Source of the DNA: Prorocentrum cordatum
Taxonomy: Eukaryota > Sar > Dinophyceae > Prorocentrales > Prorocentraceae
Direction of reading: 5' to 3'
Assembly (NCBI GenBank): GCA_963575745.1
Contig: CAUYUJ010014627.1
Coordinates: 596,530-660,529 of the forward strand
Length of the DNA: 64,000 nucleotides
Below the pieces are notes generated by a model. It was not told the origin of the DNA and searched no databases. It saw only the letters and a list, made by a program, of their open reading frames with translations. The number at the start of each line of letters is the position of its first letter. The first letter of the stretch is position 1. A program made the position numbers and the translations under genes. This document shows positions 10,009 through 19,990 of the stretch, piece by piece.

Positions 10009-10345
10009 CTAGCACCACGGGGCCCGAGAGCAGACGAGCGCGACTCGTCGGGCGCGAGGTCGCCCAGGCGATCTCCTCGGGCGGCGGCGCGAGCGGGGAT
10101 GAGAAAGCCGGGACATGGGGGGATGGGGAAGGGGGGTGGGGGGGCGAGGAGGAGGAGGAGGAGGAGGAGGAGGAGGAAGAGGAGGAGGAAGAGGAAGAAG
10201 TGGAAGTTCAAAATACCAGGGGGGGGGGGATGGGGGCGGGTGGGAGGGGAGAGCGAGGAGGAGGGGAGGAGGAGGGAAGAGGGAGGAGAGAGGGAGAGTC
10301 GGAGGAGGAGGAGGGCAAGGAGGGGCGGAGAGGATTTCATTGTGC
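10009..10345 (-). other. Intron 2 of gene B (GC-AG), with AGG array
   Basis: A 337-bp intron with a GC donor and TAG acceptor, dominated by GGA triplets at 10145-10320 on the plus strand. Confidence 0.7.
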
Positions 10346-11127
10346 CCCGGCAGGGGGCGCAAGCCCGCAAGTCCTCGGCCAATTCCGAAGCATCCTCCTG
10401 GAAGAACTCCCGGAATGACATGGACGACTCACGCTCGAACAGCTTGGTGAATACATTCATGGGGATATTCCAGAAATGGCATTTCAGCTTGTGCCTGAGG
10501 ATGCAATACTTTCTCGGACGCTTGCCCGGCCAGCCATAGTAGCGAGGGTCCAGGATGCAGCACTCCACGTGATACATGGGCAAGAACATTATCAAGTAAT
10601 TAACCTGAAACCCCTTGACGTTCTCGTGGCAGACGACCGGTTCCTGGAGGACGCGCCTCAGGGCGATCCAGATCAAGAAGAAGAGGGCAGCGCGCCCGTC
10701 GAAGCCACCCTGAGCCCCCATGCTAGACCAGTCGACGCATGGCGACCCCGCAATATGCGTTTGAGCCTGCAAAAGGCGGCACCGTCTATTATGCCGCCTG
10801 CACCATGCATTCAATTTAACCACGCCCGATGAGTTCTCGAGGATCGCTGGCTGCAGTACTTCAAATACCCCTACGCAGGTGTTGGTCTTGAGAACAGCTT
10901 GGGCCCAGTCCTGCAAGTCGTCGTGGACGAAGTCGACGATGTCGCCGAAGAGGCATTGGGGCCCGTGCGGGTGGACCAACAACTCAGAGATCGACTCCTC
11001 GTTCCGCTCGATCCCCGACAGATGAACTGCCCGCGGGGGCGCCTCGCTGCCTGGGGAGCCCATGTCGCGGAGCTTCTGCTGCGCTGCCTCCGCCAGGATC
11101 CCAGTAGACATCCCTACAGTATCGATC
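10346..11127 (-). CDS. Gene B exon 2: C5-MTase catalytic motifs I/II-VIII
   Basis: Starts after CCCGCAG. The first residues IDTVGMSTGILAEAAQQ complete a motif I-like AdoMet loop begun in exon 1. HLSGIERNEES with an acidic residue fits motif II, and CLFGDIVDF fits motif III. AGSPCVDWSSMG (about 10720-10755) is motif IV with the Pro-Cys catalytic pair. CHENVKGF is motif VI (ENV). YYGWPGKRPRKYCIL corresponds to motif VIII (Q/G-x-R-x-R). Several Cys/Arg residues (WCRRHNRRCRLLQ) precede motif IV. The order is that of a canonical, non-permuted enzyme, expected to transfer a methyl group from AdoMet to C5 of cytosine in DNA. The key catalytic residues visible here are intact. Confidence 0.85.
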
Positions 11128-11294
11128 CTGCGGGGGAGCAGCGACGAAACTCTAATCCAGGCAAGAAGCCCGCCCAGGGGGAGAGGCCTGGGGAGACGGA
11201 GATCGGCCCTCCCGAGGGCCATGTTTCGGGCCCCTGGACCGTCAGAAAGGGTCTCAGTCTCGGATGAACGCCAGTCCTGGGGAAGGTGTCGGGG

Positions 11295-11339
<45 letters not shown>

Positions 11340-11365
11340 TCGTCGCCGTCGTCGGCGTCGGCGCC

Positions 11366-11402
<37 letters not shown>

Positions 11403-11443
11403 TCGTCGTCGTCGTCGACGTCGGCGTCGTTAACCCCGGAGTC
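11128..11443 (-). other. Intron 1 of gene B (GA-AG), with GTC/GAC array
   Basis: A 316-bp intron. A GTC run on the plus strand at 11296-11340, with GTCGGC variants to 11420, occupies the donor-proximal half and yields a spurious poly-Thr frame. Confidence 0.65.
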
Positions 11444-12845
11444 CCCGAAAACGCTGTAGAGATCTCGTCCTGCCCAATCGCATCCCGAAGCTGACGAACA
11501 GCTTGTCCAGCAAGGGACTCATCCTCAGCCGTCGGATCACAATGGTCGCGGCGCAAACCTCCAAGCTCCCTCTGCAGCACGTCCAAGTCGCACAGCGGAG
11601 ACTCGAACAATTGTTTCAAAGACGCCACCTGCACCTGATGCGGCTGCTCCGCGTTGCACGGCGCGCACCGCGCGCACTCGAAGATGCTGTCCTCCTCCAC
11701 GTCGACGGCCCCGATCGAGCCCAAGGGCCCGAAGCGGCCACCTGGTCGCTCAGCCTCAACCTCTTCTGGCGCCGGCTCCGTCTCAAAGGGCGCGGGCTGG
11801 GCGCGAGCCCCCTCGAGACCAACGCGCCCATCCTTGCCTGGCGCGCCGTCGGCGGCAGGCGACGCGACGAGGCTGCCGCCATCGGCGTCAAGCATCACCT
11901 CCTCTGAGCTGGTGCCCGCAACATCACCTGGCACTCCATCGGCGTCTGGCGGCGCGCCGTCGCAGCCACTGCCGCCATCGCGGACGTCGGCGGCGGGCGG
12001 CCGAGGGGCCCCCGGGGCGCCGCCGTGGGCGGCTGCGCTGGTGTCGTCGTCTGCCGCCTCTTCGTGTCCGGGCGCGCCGTTGGCTGGCGGGCTGTCGGCG
12101 GCGGGAGGCGCGCCGCTGCTGCCGCTGCCGCCGTCGGCGGCGGGCGGCGCGCCGCTGCGGGGCGGCCCAGGGGCCCCCGTGGCGCCGCCATGGAGGGCCG
12201 CGCCAGGGGCGTCGACCGCGGCAGGTCCAACAGGTTCAGCATGTCCATCATGTCCACTTGCGCTGCTGGCGGAAGGCCCCGGCCCTGGAAGCTCTTGCAC
12301 CCGCGCCCCAGCCCCGACTTGGGAATTGACTTCGATGTAGTCGTAGACGATGGGCGTGAGCGAAGGCAACAGGTCGGCCTTTGACCAGTATATGAAAGCT
12401 TCCGAGCCGCCCCTGCCCGCAATCGCAATGGGGCGCACAAGTGCACGAGGATTCTTAAACACCCAAGCCACAAGCACCTTGCGCTTCCAAGCTCCCAACC
12501 TGGCGTGCACGTCGTCCCATGTCCACAGATGTTTGTCTCTATGTTCCATGAACTCTTCGGGGCTCGTGAAGGTTATGGTTTTCTCGAACTCAACCAAGCC
12601 GCGAACGAGAAAGGCACCTGGGGCCGCCTTGGACTGCGCAATGTCGATCATGTCTCCCTCCTTGACGGTGCCCCCAGGCGCCCAGTTTCGAATCTCCCAC
12701 TTCTTGGCACCACTGACGACATTGCTTGCGTGGGGGTCTTGCATAAGCAATGCCTTGCGCACGATGCCGTTCGGGATCTCCTGACGAATGGGGCCCATGG
12801 AGACCGCCGGCGCCGCGCCGCGACCGCGGCCGCGAGGGGGCATGC
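11444..12845 (-). CDS. Gene B exon 1: ASCH-like domain plus linker
   Basis: Begins after GCCCGCAG with an RG-rich lead (PPRGRGRGAAPAVS; ATG at 12843 is a possible start). It is followed by a domain of about 130 residues: GIVRKALLMQDPHASNVVSG, AKKWEIRNWAPGG, VKEGDMIDIAQ, FLVRGLVEF, WVFKNPRALVRPIAI. The K-A-L...P-x-A...SG-x-K-x-x-E-x-R core and following GD-x-I match the ASCH/PUA-like fold, which binds RNA or modified bases in known members. A long Ala/Pro/Gly/Asp linker follows. A Cys-bearing segment (FECARCAPCNAEQPHQ) comes next, then a helix and ISTAFSG, which leads into motif I in exon 2. 1,402 bp, phase compatible with exon 2. Confidence 0.75.
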
Positions 12846-14077
12846 CTGCGGGCGCGGGGGGGGGCGGCCGGGTAGGACGGGAGGAAAGGGAAGGAGGAGG
12901 AGGAGGAGGAGGAGGAGGAGGAGGACGAAAAAAGGGAGGAGGAGGAGGGCGAGGAGGAGGCCGACAACGACTCAGACGACGACGACGTCGACGACGACGA
13001 CGACGACCACTCAACGACGACGACGTCGTTTCCACCCGCTGCCTGGCCAGGCGCAATGCCGCCGCTGGACGCGGGGGCCGGGCCAGCGCGCCGCGCCGCG
13101 CGGGCTGGCTCTCGGGCAGCGGCAGACGCCCAGGTTCCCCGCGGGGACTGGCTCTCCCCCCAGGCCCCTGGCCCTCGAGGGCCCCCCGCCGAGACCTCAT
13201 CTGGGACCTCGGGTGACCTCGGCCTACGAGAACCCTCCCGGGCCACCTGGGGGCTTTTCGGGCGTTCGCCCTTTTCGGGCCCCAGGAGCCCCCATCGTCG
13301 CCACGGCTGGAACCCTATGAAATTCTGGCCAAAACGCACCCCGGGGAGGGGGGGGGGCGACGACGACGACGACGACGACAACGACGACAATGACAACGAC
13401 GACGATGATGACGACGACGAGTTTCTCGACCGCACTCGCGGGTCTGGCTTGGGAGTTATTTCGCCCAAGGGTGTTTTCCAGCGGCGCGCCTCGCCGAGAG
13501 CGTCGCGGGGGGGGGGCCAGGGCCCAGGCCCCCGGAATCTCGATCGAGGCCCCAAGCCCCTCGGGCACTCGGGTCAGGGGAGGAGGACGAGGAGGAGGAT
13601 AAGAGGAGAAGGAGGAGGAGGAAGAAGAAGAGAAGGAAAGGGGGAAGGAGGATGGATGTCGCCCCGCCTCGATGAGCCGGCGTAGTGTACATGTGCGTTC
13701 GCGGGCGGCGCTGAAGCTGCAGCATCATATAATGGCAAATCTAGACGACCCACAGTTCTAGACAGCATGCCACTACATCAATGTAGATTTACACTCCACA
13801 CTCTACTACGCTCACAACTTTCACGGAGGCGCCTGCGTTCACTGACAGCTAGTAGGGTGCAGGGAGCAGGGCCTCAATGCGCGGGCGCGGCGCATTGCGG
13901 TACGGCTGGAAATCATTCGCCAGCCTGCGAAGCAGGCGCGCAAAATGGCGGCTCCTCACGCGGCCAAGGCACTCAGCGCGGAGGAGGCGGACGTTGTCGG
14001 TGCGGGACCGAAGGAGGAGCGTGAGAAGGGAATCAGGAGCAGAAGGATGAGGAGACGGGGGGCGGGACACGGGAAAC
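12846..14077. other. Non-coding stretch with GGA and GAC arrays
   Basis: Contains GGA runs at 12893-12960 and 13570-13650, GAC/GACGAC runs at 12970-13030 and 13358-13425, and a TTCGGGCGTTCGCCCTTTTC inverted word at about 13256. Minus-strand frames at 13020-13216 are Arg/Pro/Gly-rich and not convincing. The phases of the flanking exons do not match, so either an exon is hidden here or a gene boundary lies here. Confidence 0.6.
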
Positions 14078-14283
14078 CTCTCTCTGTGCCACGCCCCGCA
14101 TGCGGTGCACACCAGCATCGTGCCGCGCAGCTCGCCATCGTCGTAACCCTCGGAATTCGGGATACCCCACAAGTGGTGGGTGACGTGCACCATGCCCGTC
14201 AGGCGCGAGAGCTGGCCCCCTCCCCGCTCCCAGTTGAATGGCACGGGCATGAACAGGTAGCCCGGGATGATGATGAAGTAATC
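14078..14283 (-). CDS. Exon of unknown protein, upstream of gene B
   Basis: A clear TTGTAG| acceptor and an AG|GT donor bound a frame reading DYFIIIPGYLFMPVPFNWER, then LTGMVHVTHHLWGIPNSEGY, DDGELRGTMLVCTACGAWHR. CTAC is a C-x2-C pair that could ligate metal, but no partner pair is visible. It joins the exon at 14351 in phase 0. Its 3' phase does not join the ASCH exon directly. Confidence 0.65.
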
Positions 14284-14350
14284 CTACAAGCCAAATAAAC
14301 ACAACATTACACCGTTCCATCATGAAACCATTAGGGGGAACTCGTGGAAC

Positions 14351-14585
14351 TCGCCCCGGGCCCCAAGAACAGGAATATATAATGGGAAGGATTCGGTTGG
14401 CAGGGGGGGCATGTTCTCGGATCGCGAGATCCTCACCGACGTTTGGGACCTCGACGAGGTGCCCCCGAGCGTTGGCGATGAACCTGTATGCCGCCTCGCG
14501 ACGATCGAAAATCCGCAGCGCGGCCATGGCGGCGCGGTGCTGCGCCACCAGAAGCGCCCAGGTGCAAGCACGACCCAAAAAACGA
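14351..14585 (-). CDS. Exon of unknown protein, partner of the exon at 14.08 kb
   Basis: Starts after TTTGCTGCAG. The frame reads RFLGRACTWALLVAQHRAAM, AALRIFDRREAAYRFIANAR, GHLVEVPNVGEDLAIREHAP, PANRILPIIYSCSWGPGR and ends at a GT donor in phase 0, giving a 67-bp intron. It is mainly helical with basic and aromatic residues. Not recognised. Confidence 0.65.
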
Positions 14586-14886
14586 CTGCAGCAAATTGTC
14601 GCGAGATAATGAGATAATCTGGACGCCTCGCCCCGAGGGCACACGGGAGGAAGAGGGAGGGGGGATGATGGGGTGGAGGAGGAGGGGGGGGGGGGGAGCA
14701 GGAGGCCCGAGGGGGAGGGGGGGGAGGAGGAGGAGGAGGAGCAAGGGGCGCTGAGGACGCCCTCGCCTCTGCAGGGGCAGCCCGCCGCCGGCGCCAGCTC
14801 CGCGCCGAGGCGGCGCCCGGGCCAGCGCCCTGACGGCTGGCGCTGCTGGCGCGCGGGCGCGCGTAGCCGCCGTTGCGCTAGGCCCC

Positions 14887-17375
14887 GAAGCCCCCCCGAG
14901 ACCCCCCCCTGGGGACCTGGGTGCCCAAGCCCCCCCTTCCCACCCCATCTTGGAGACCTGGGCCCCCAAGACCCTCCTCGAGACCCCTCTTGGGGACCTG
15001 GGTCCCCAAGACCCTTCTCAGACCTTTCATCGGGGACCTGGGCCCCGAAGCCTCATCCCCCAGACCCACATTGGGGACCCGGGTCCCGAAGCATACATGC
15101 CCAAACCCCTATTGGGGACCTGGGTCCCCAAGCCCACCCCCCTCCGAGACCCCTCTTGGGGACTTGGGTCCCCAATGTCCCCTGCAAGGCCCCCTTTCGA
15201 GGACCTGGGTCCCGAACCCTCCGTCCCCAGACCCCTCTTGGGGACCTGGGTCCCCAAGACCCCCTCCTAACACTCCCGTTGGGGACCTGGGTCCCGAACC
15301 CCCCCTCCAAGACTACTCTTGGAGACCTGGGTCCCCAAGACCCTCCTCGAGACCCCTCTTGGGGACCTAGGTCCCCAAGACCCTTCTCGGACCTTTCATT
15401 GGGGACCTGGGTCCCCAAGACCCCCTCCTAACACTCCCATTGGGGACCTGGGTCCCGAACCCCTCCTCCAAGACAACTCTTGGAGACCTGGGTCCCCAAG
15501 ACCCCCCTCGAGGCCCCTCTTGGGGACCTAGGTCCCCAAGACCCTTCTCGGACCTTTCATTGGGGACCTGGGTCCCGAAGCTTCCTCCCCCAGACCCGCA
15601 TTGGGGACCCGGGCCCCGAAGCCTCTATCCCCGGACCCCTCTTGGGGACCTGGGTCCCCAAGCCCCCCCCTCCGAGACCCCTCTTGGGGACTTGGGTCCC
15701 CAATGCCCCCTGCAAGACCCCATTTCGAAGACCTGGGTCCCGAACCCTCCATCCCCGGACCCCTCTTGGGGACCTGGGTCCCCAAGATCCCCTCCTAACA
15801 CTCCCATTGGGGACCTGGGTCCCGAAGCCCCCCCGTCAAGTCTACTCTTGGAGACCTGGGTCCCCAAGACCCTCCTCGAGACCCCTCTTGGGGACCTGGG
15901 TCCCCAAGACCCTTCCCAGACCGTTCATTGGGGACCTGGGTCCCGAAGCCTCATCCCCCATGCCGACATTGGGGACCCGGGTCCCGAAGCCTCCATCCCC
16001 AGACCCCTCTTGGGGACCTGGGTCCCCAAAGCTCCCCCCTCCGAGACCCCTCTTGGGGACTTGGGTCCCCAATGTCCCCTGCCAGACCCCCTTTCGGGGA
16101 CCTGGGTCCCGAACCCTCTCTTGGGGACCTGGGTCCCCAAGACCCTCTCCTAACACTCCCATTGGGGACCTTGGTCCCGAAGCCCCCCTCCAAGACAACT
16201 CTTGGAGACCTGGGTCCCCAAGACCCTCGTCGAGACCCCTCTTGGGGGCCTGGGCCCCCAAGACCCTTCTCGGACCTTTCATTGGGGACCTGGGTCCCGA
16301 AGCTTCCTCCCCCAGACCCACATTGGGGACCCAGGTCCCGAAGCCTCCATCCCCAGACCCCTCTTGGGGATCTGGGTCCCCGAGCCCCCCCCCCTCCGAG
16401 ACCCCTCTTGGGGACTTGGGTCCCCAGTGCCCCCTGCAAGACCCCATTTCGGGGACCTGGGCCCCGAACCCTCCATCCCCAAGACCCCTCTTGGGGACCT
16501 GGGTCCCCAAGACCCCCTCCTAACACTCCCATTGGGGACCTGGGCCCCGAGCCCCCCATCCAAGATCACTCTTGGAGACCTGGGCCCCCGAGAGCCTCCT
16601 CGAACCCCCTCTTGGGGACCTGGGCCCCCAAGACCCTTCTCGGACCTTTCATTGGCGACCTGGGTCCCGAAGCCTCCTCCCCCAGACCCACATTGGGGAC
16701 CCGGGTCCCGAAGCCTCCATCCCCAGACCCCTCTTGGGGACCTGGGCCCCCAAGCCCCCCCCTCCGAGACCCCTCTTGGGGACGTGGGCCCCCGATGTCC
16801 CCTGCAAGACACCCTTTCGAGGACCTGGGTCCCGAACCCTCAATCCCCAGACCCCTCTTGGGGACTTGGGTCCCCAAGACACCCTCCTAACACTCCCACT
16901 GGGGACCTGGGTCCCGAAGCCCCCCTTCCAAGACCACTCTCGGGGACATGGGCCCCCAATGCCTCCCCCAATACTCCATTCGAGGACCTGGGCCCCGAAG
17001 ACTCCCCCCCCAGACCCACATTGAGGACGTGGGTCCCCAAGACCCCCTCCAAGGCCCCCATTGGGGACCTGGGTCCCCAAGACCCCCCCCAGGACTCCCC
17101 CATTGGGGGCTTGGGTCCCGAAGCCACTCCAAGACCCTGCATTGGGGACCTGGGCCCCCGAGACCCCTCCCAGACCCACTTGGGGACCTGGGTCCCCGAC
17201 GCCCCCACCAGAGCCCCCCCTCGGGGAGCTGGGCCCCGAAGCCCCCCTCCAAGACCCCCATTGGGGACCTGGGCCCCCCAGACACCCTCCAAGACGATCA
17301 TGAATTGGGGACATGGGCCCCGAAGCCCTCCATCTAAACCCCTCTTGGGGACCTGGGCCCCCAAGACCCGAGGGG
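14887..17375. repeat. Palindromic ~41-bp minisatellite with nine-unit higher-order repeat
   Basis: About 60 units of roughly 41 bp centre on the near-perfect palindrome TTGGGGACCTGGGTCCCCAA. The distinctive TTGGAGACC variant recurs at about 14948, 15318, 15479, 15848, 16201 and 16571, i.e. spacings near 370 bp with one shortened 161-bp interval. This defines a nine-monomer higher-order unit copied several times. Frames are open for hundreds of codons on both strands because the repeat lacks stops. They are not proteins. Confidence 0.95.
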
Positions 17376-17532
17376 GAAGGGGGGGGGGACTTGCGTGGAA
17401 TAAAAAAACACACCCAACACCTGTTGGGACAACTCCCGCTCGGGAGGGGTTGCAAGAAAACAGCCGCGGACCCCCCCGCAGACGACCGAACAGTTTTTTA
17501 GGGGCGGCTCTCTCGCACGCCCCGTGCCCCAT

Positions 17533-17760
17533 GAGGAGGAGGAGGAGGAGGAGGAGGAGGAGGAGGAGGAGGAGGAGGAGGAGGAGGAGTAGGAGTAGGA
17601 GTAGCAGTAGGAGTAGGAGTAGTAGTAGGAGGAGGAGGAGGAGGAGGAGGAGGAGCAGGAGGAGGAGGAGGAGGAGGCCGCTCGACGCAGAGGAAGAGGA
17701 GGAAGAGGAGGAAGAGGAGGAGGAGGAGGAAGAAGAGGAGGAATACTGAGGAGGAGGAGG
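17533..17760. repeat. (GAG)n/(GGA)n array with TAG interruptions
   Basis: GGA triplets interrupted by GTA/GCA variants at 17588-17630, then AGG/AAG variants to 17760. Confidence 0.95.
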
Positions 17761-18057
17761 ATGAGGAGGAGGACGCGGCTGGAAAAGCCAGCTCGCGGCA
17801 GAGGAGCTGCAGCGGCAGCTGCGCTGCGCCCTGGACCCATCCGCATCCTCGCTGGGCGCGCCTGGCGAAAAGGAAAGACCAGCGGCCCGGCGGCGCGGTG
17901 CGGGGGAGGAGGGGGGATGGGACAGGAAGGCGCCGATGCCCCCGCGTTCCCCGGTGCCCTCAGGACCCCCGGACCTGGTCTGAGATTTCGGGGCGAATCC
18001 AGCCGCGGCGACAACGGCGGAGGCCCAGGGCGACCGCGAAACCGAAACCAGGTGGCC
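17761..18057. other. No gene recognised
   Basis: GC-rich DNA between two repeat arrays. No exon with splice support was found. Confidence 0.5.
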
Positions 18058-18345
18058 CAGAAATTGAGTGCGACCTCCCCTTGGGAGGAGGCTCTGTCCC
18101 AAGGGGAGGTCGCATTCAAATGTCGGCAGGGGCTCTGAAAGGCCCCGGCCCCAGAAATTGCACGCGACCTCCCCTTGGGAGGAGGCTCTGACCCAAGGGG
18201 GGGTCCAACTCAAATTTCAGAGAGGGCTCTGGGAGGCCCCAGCCACGCCAGAAATTGAGTGCGACCTCCCCTTGAGAGGAGGCTCTGTCCCAAGGTGAGG
18301 TCGCATTCAAATGTCGGCAGGGGCTCTGAAAAGGCCCCAGCCACG
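18058..18345. repeat. Three tandem ~95-bp units, each with a long hairpin
   Basis: Copy 1 carries perfect 18-bp arms (TGCGACCTCCCCTTGGGA at 18069-18086 and its complement at 18097-18114) around a 10-bp loop. Copies 2 and 3 keep the left arm and have substitutions in the right arm. The flanks GTCGGCAGGGGCTCTGAAAG are repeated too. Confidence 0.9.
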
Positions 18346-18820
18346 GAGTCTGGACGGGATCGGGAGGCAGGGAACCAGTGCAAGCAGGAGGGAGGGGCGG
18401 AACGGAGGCAGGGAGGGGGGGCGAGGGGAGGCGGGCTGGCCCCCCCTCCCCTCGAGAATCAACCTCTGGAGTCTGGACCCCCATGGGGTGGGCTTCGACC
18501 AGGATTGGAAGGGGATCCAGCCGTGGCGACGAAAACCCCCCGGAGGTCCAACGACGCCCAGAAACGCCCCGTGGCGCTCTCTCCATCTCTCTCTCACTGG
18601 CCCGACCCAGAGCCCGAGCGCAGGCGGCGGCGGCGGCGGCAAGGGTGCGCCGCTCGTTTCAGCGACGAGCGAGGCGGCCTCTCCTCCTCCCCCCAGGGGC
18701 CCCGGGCCCCCCGGCGCTCTCGGGGCCGAGACGAACGCCGCGCACAGCTTGCACAGCGACCTCCCCTCTCCCCCTTGGGATTGGCACAGCGAGGAGGTGG
18801 GGGGGGAGGGGGGGGGGGGC
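18346..18820. other. No gene recognised; weak minus-strand frame
   Basis: A minus-strand frame with SLCKLCAAFVSAPRAPGG at about 18700-18790 has a C-x2-C pair and could be an exon of gene C, but no boundary is secure. The remainder is GC-rich and uninformative. Confidence 0.3.
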
Positions 18821-18827
18821 TGGGGAG

Positions 18828-19125
18828 AAGGGGGAGGAGGAGGAGGAGGAGGAGGAGGAGGAGGAGGAGGAGGAGGAGGAGGAGGAGGAGGAGGAGGAGG
18901 AGGAGGAGGAGGAGGAGGAGGAGGAGGAGGAGGAGGAGGAGGGGGAGGAGGAGGAGGAGGGGGGACGAGGAGGAGGAGGAGGAGGAGGAGGAGGAGGAGA
19001 GGGCGGAGGAGGAGGAAAGATGAGGAGGAGAAGGAGGAAAGGGGGGGGATCTAAGGAGGAGGAGGAGGAGGAGGAGGAGTAGGAGAAGGAGGACGAGGAG
19101 GAGGAGGAGGAGGGGGGGGGAGAGG
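18828..19125. repeat. Large (GGA)n array
   Basis: About 290 bp of GGA with few interruptions, the longest uninterrupted triplet run of this type in the window. Confidence 0.95.
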
Positions 19126-19129
19126 GCCA

Positions 19130-19990
19130 GGGTGTGTCAACTCGAATGGAGGGAGGGGGCGGAAGTGGAGGATGAGGTGGGCGTCTGACTGCAATCGCTA
19201 CGGGGCCCAGCCCCTATCCTGCCTCTCGTTGAACACGCGAGGCAACTCCAAATCCGAAGATCCGAAGACCAACGGCACTGCGGATCGCCGACAACACCAG
19301 GAAAGCAGAACTGAATGCATCTGAGGAGAAGGAGGAGGAGGAGGAGGAGAAGAGGGTGGAGGAGGAGGAGGAGGGGGAGGACAGGAGGAAGAGGAGGATA
19401 AAGGAGGAGGAGGAGGAGGAGGGAGGAGAGGGAGGGCCAGGGCGCGTCGACTCGAATGGAGGGAGGGGGCGGAAGTGGAGGGTGAGGTGGGCGTCTGATT
19501 GCAATCGCTACGAGGCCCGGGCCCAGCCCCTCTCCCGCCTCTCGTTGAACGCGCGAGGCAACTCCAAATCCGAAGATCCGAAGACCAACGGCGCTGCGGA
19601 TCGCCGACAACAACACCAGGAACGCTGAACTGAATGCATCTGAGGAGGAGGAGGAGGCAGAGAGGGCAGAGGGGGAGGAAGGAGGAGGAGAAGGAGGACA
19701 GGAGGAGGAGGAGGATAAAGGAGGAGGAGGAGGAGGAGGAGGAGGAGGAGGAGGAGGGAGGAGAGGGCCAGGGTGCGTCGGGTGTCGACTCGAATGGAGG
19801 GAGGGGGCGGAAGTGGAGGATGAGGTGGGCGCGTGCGATTGCAATCGCCGCGGGCCCAGCCCCCCCTTCCCGCCTCTCGTTGAACACGCGCGGCAACTCC
19901 AAATCCGAAGACCAACAGTACTGCGGATCGCCGACAACACCAGGAACGCAGAACTGAATGCATCTGTCGTGCGTGGAAAGCAAGCACAAG
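19130..19990 (-). repeat. Tandem triplication of an exon edge plus intron (unit ~312-335 bp)
   Basis: The word CTCGTTGAACACGCG recurs at about 19227, 19539 and 19876 with the same flanks. Each unit contains, on the minus strand, a pyrimidine-rich CTCAG, then ATGCATTCAGTTC and CCTG|GTGTTG, i.e. the last codons (IQF-VP) and donor of the exon at 19.94 kb. It continues through the GGA-rich intron body. The first unit is the live exon end; the others look like copies with an acceptor-like sequence in front. Confidence 0.85.

Noticed and set aside
13020-13216. Exon between the 14.08 kb exon and the ASCH exon
   Set aside because: Candidate frames are Arg/Pro/Gly-rich, two compete equally, and no boundary restores phase.
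14900-17750. Very long open frames on both strands across the GGGGACC array
   Set aside because: They are translations of a 41-bp repeat lacking stop codons in a GC-rich context; several frames are open at once and the unit is not a multiple of three.
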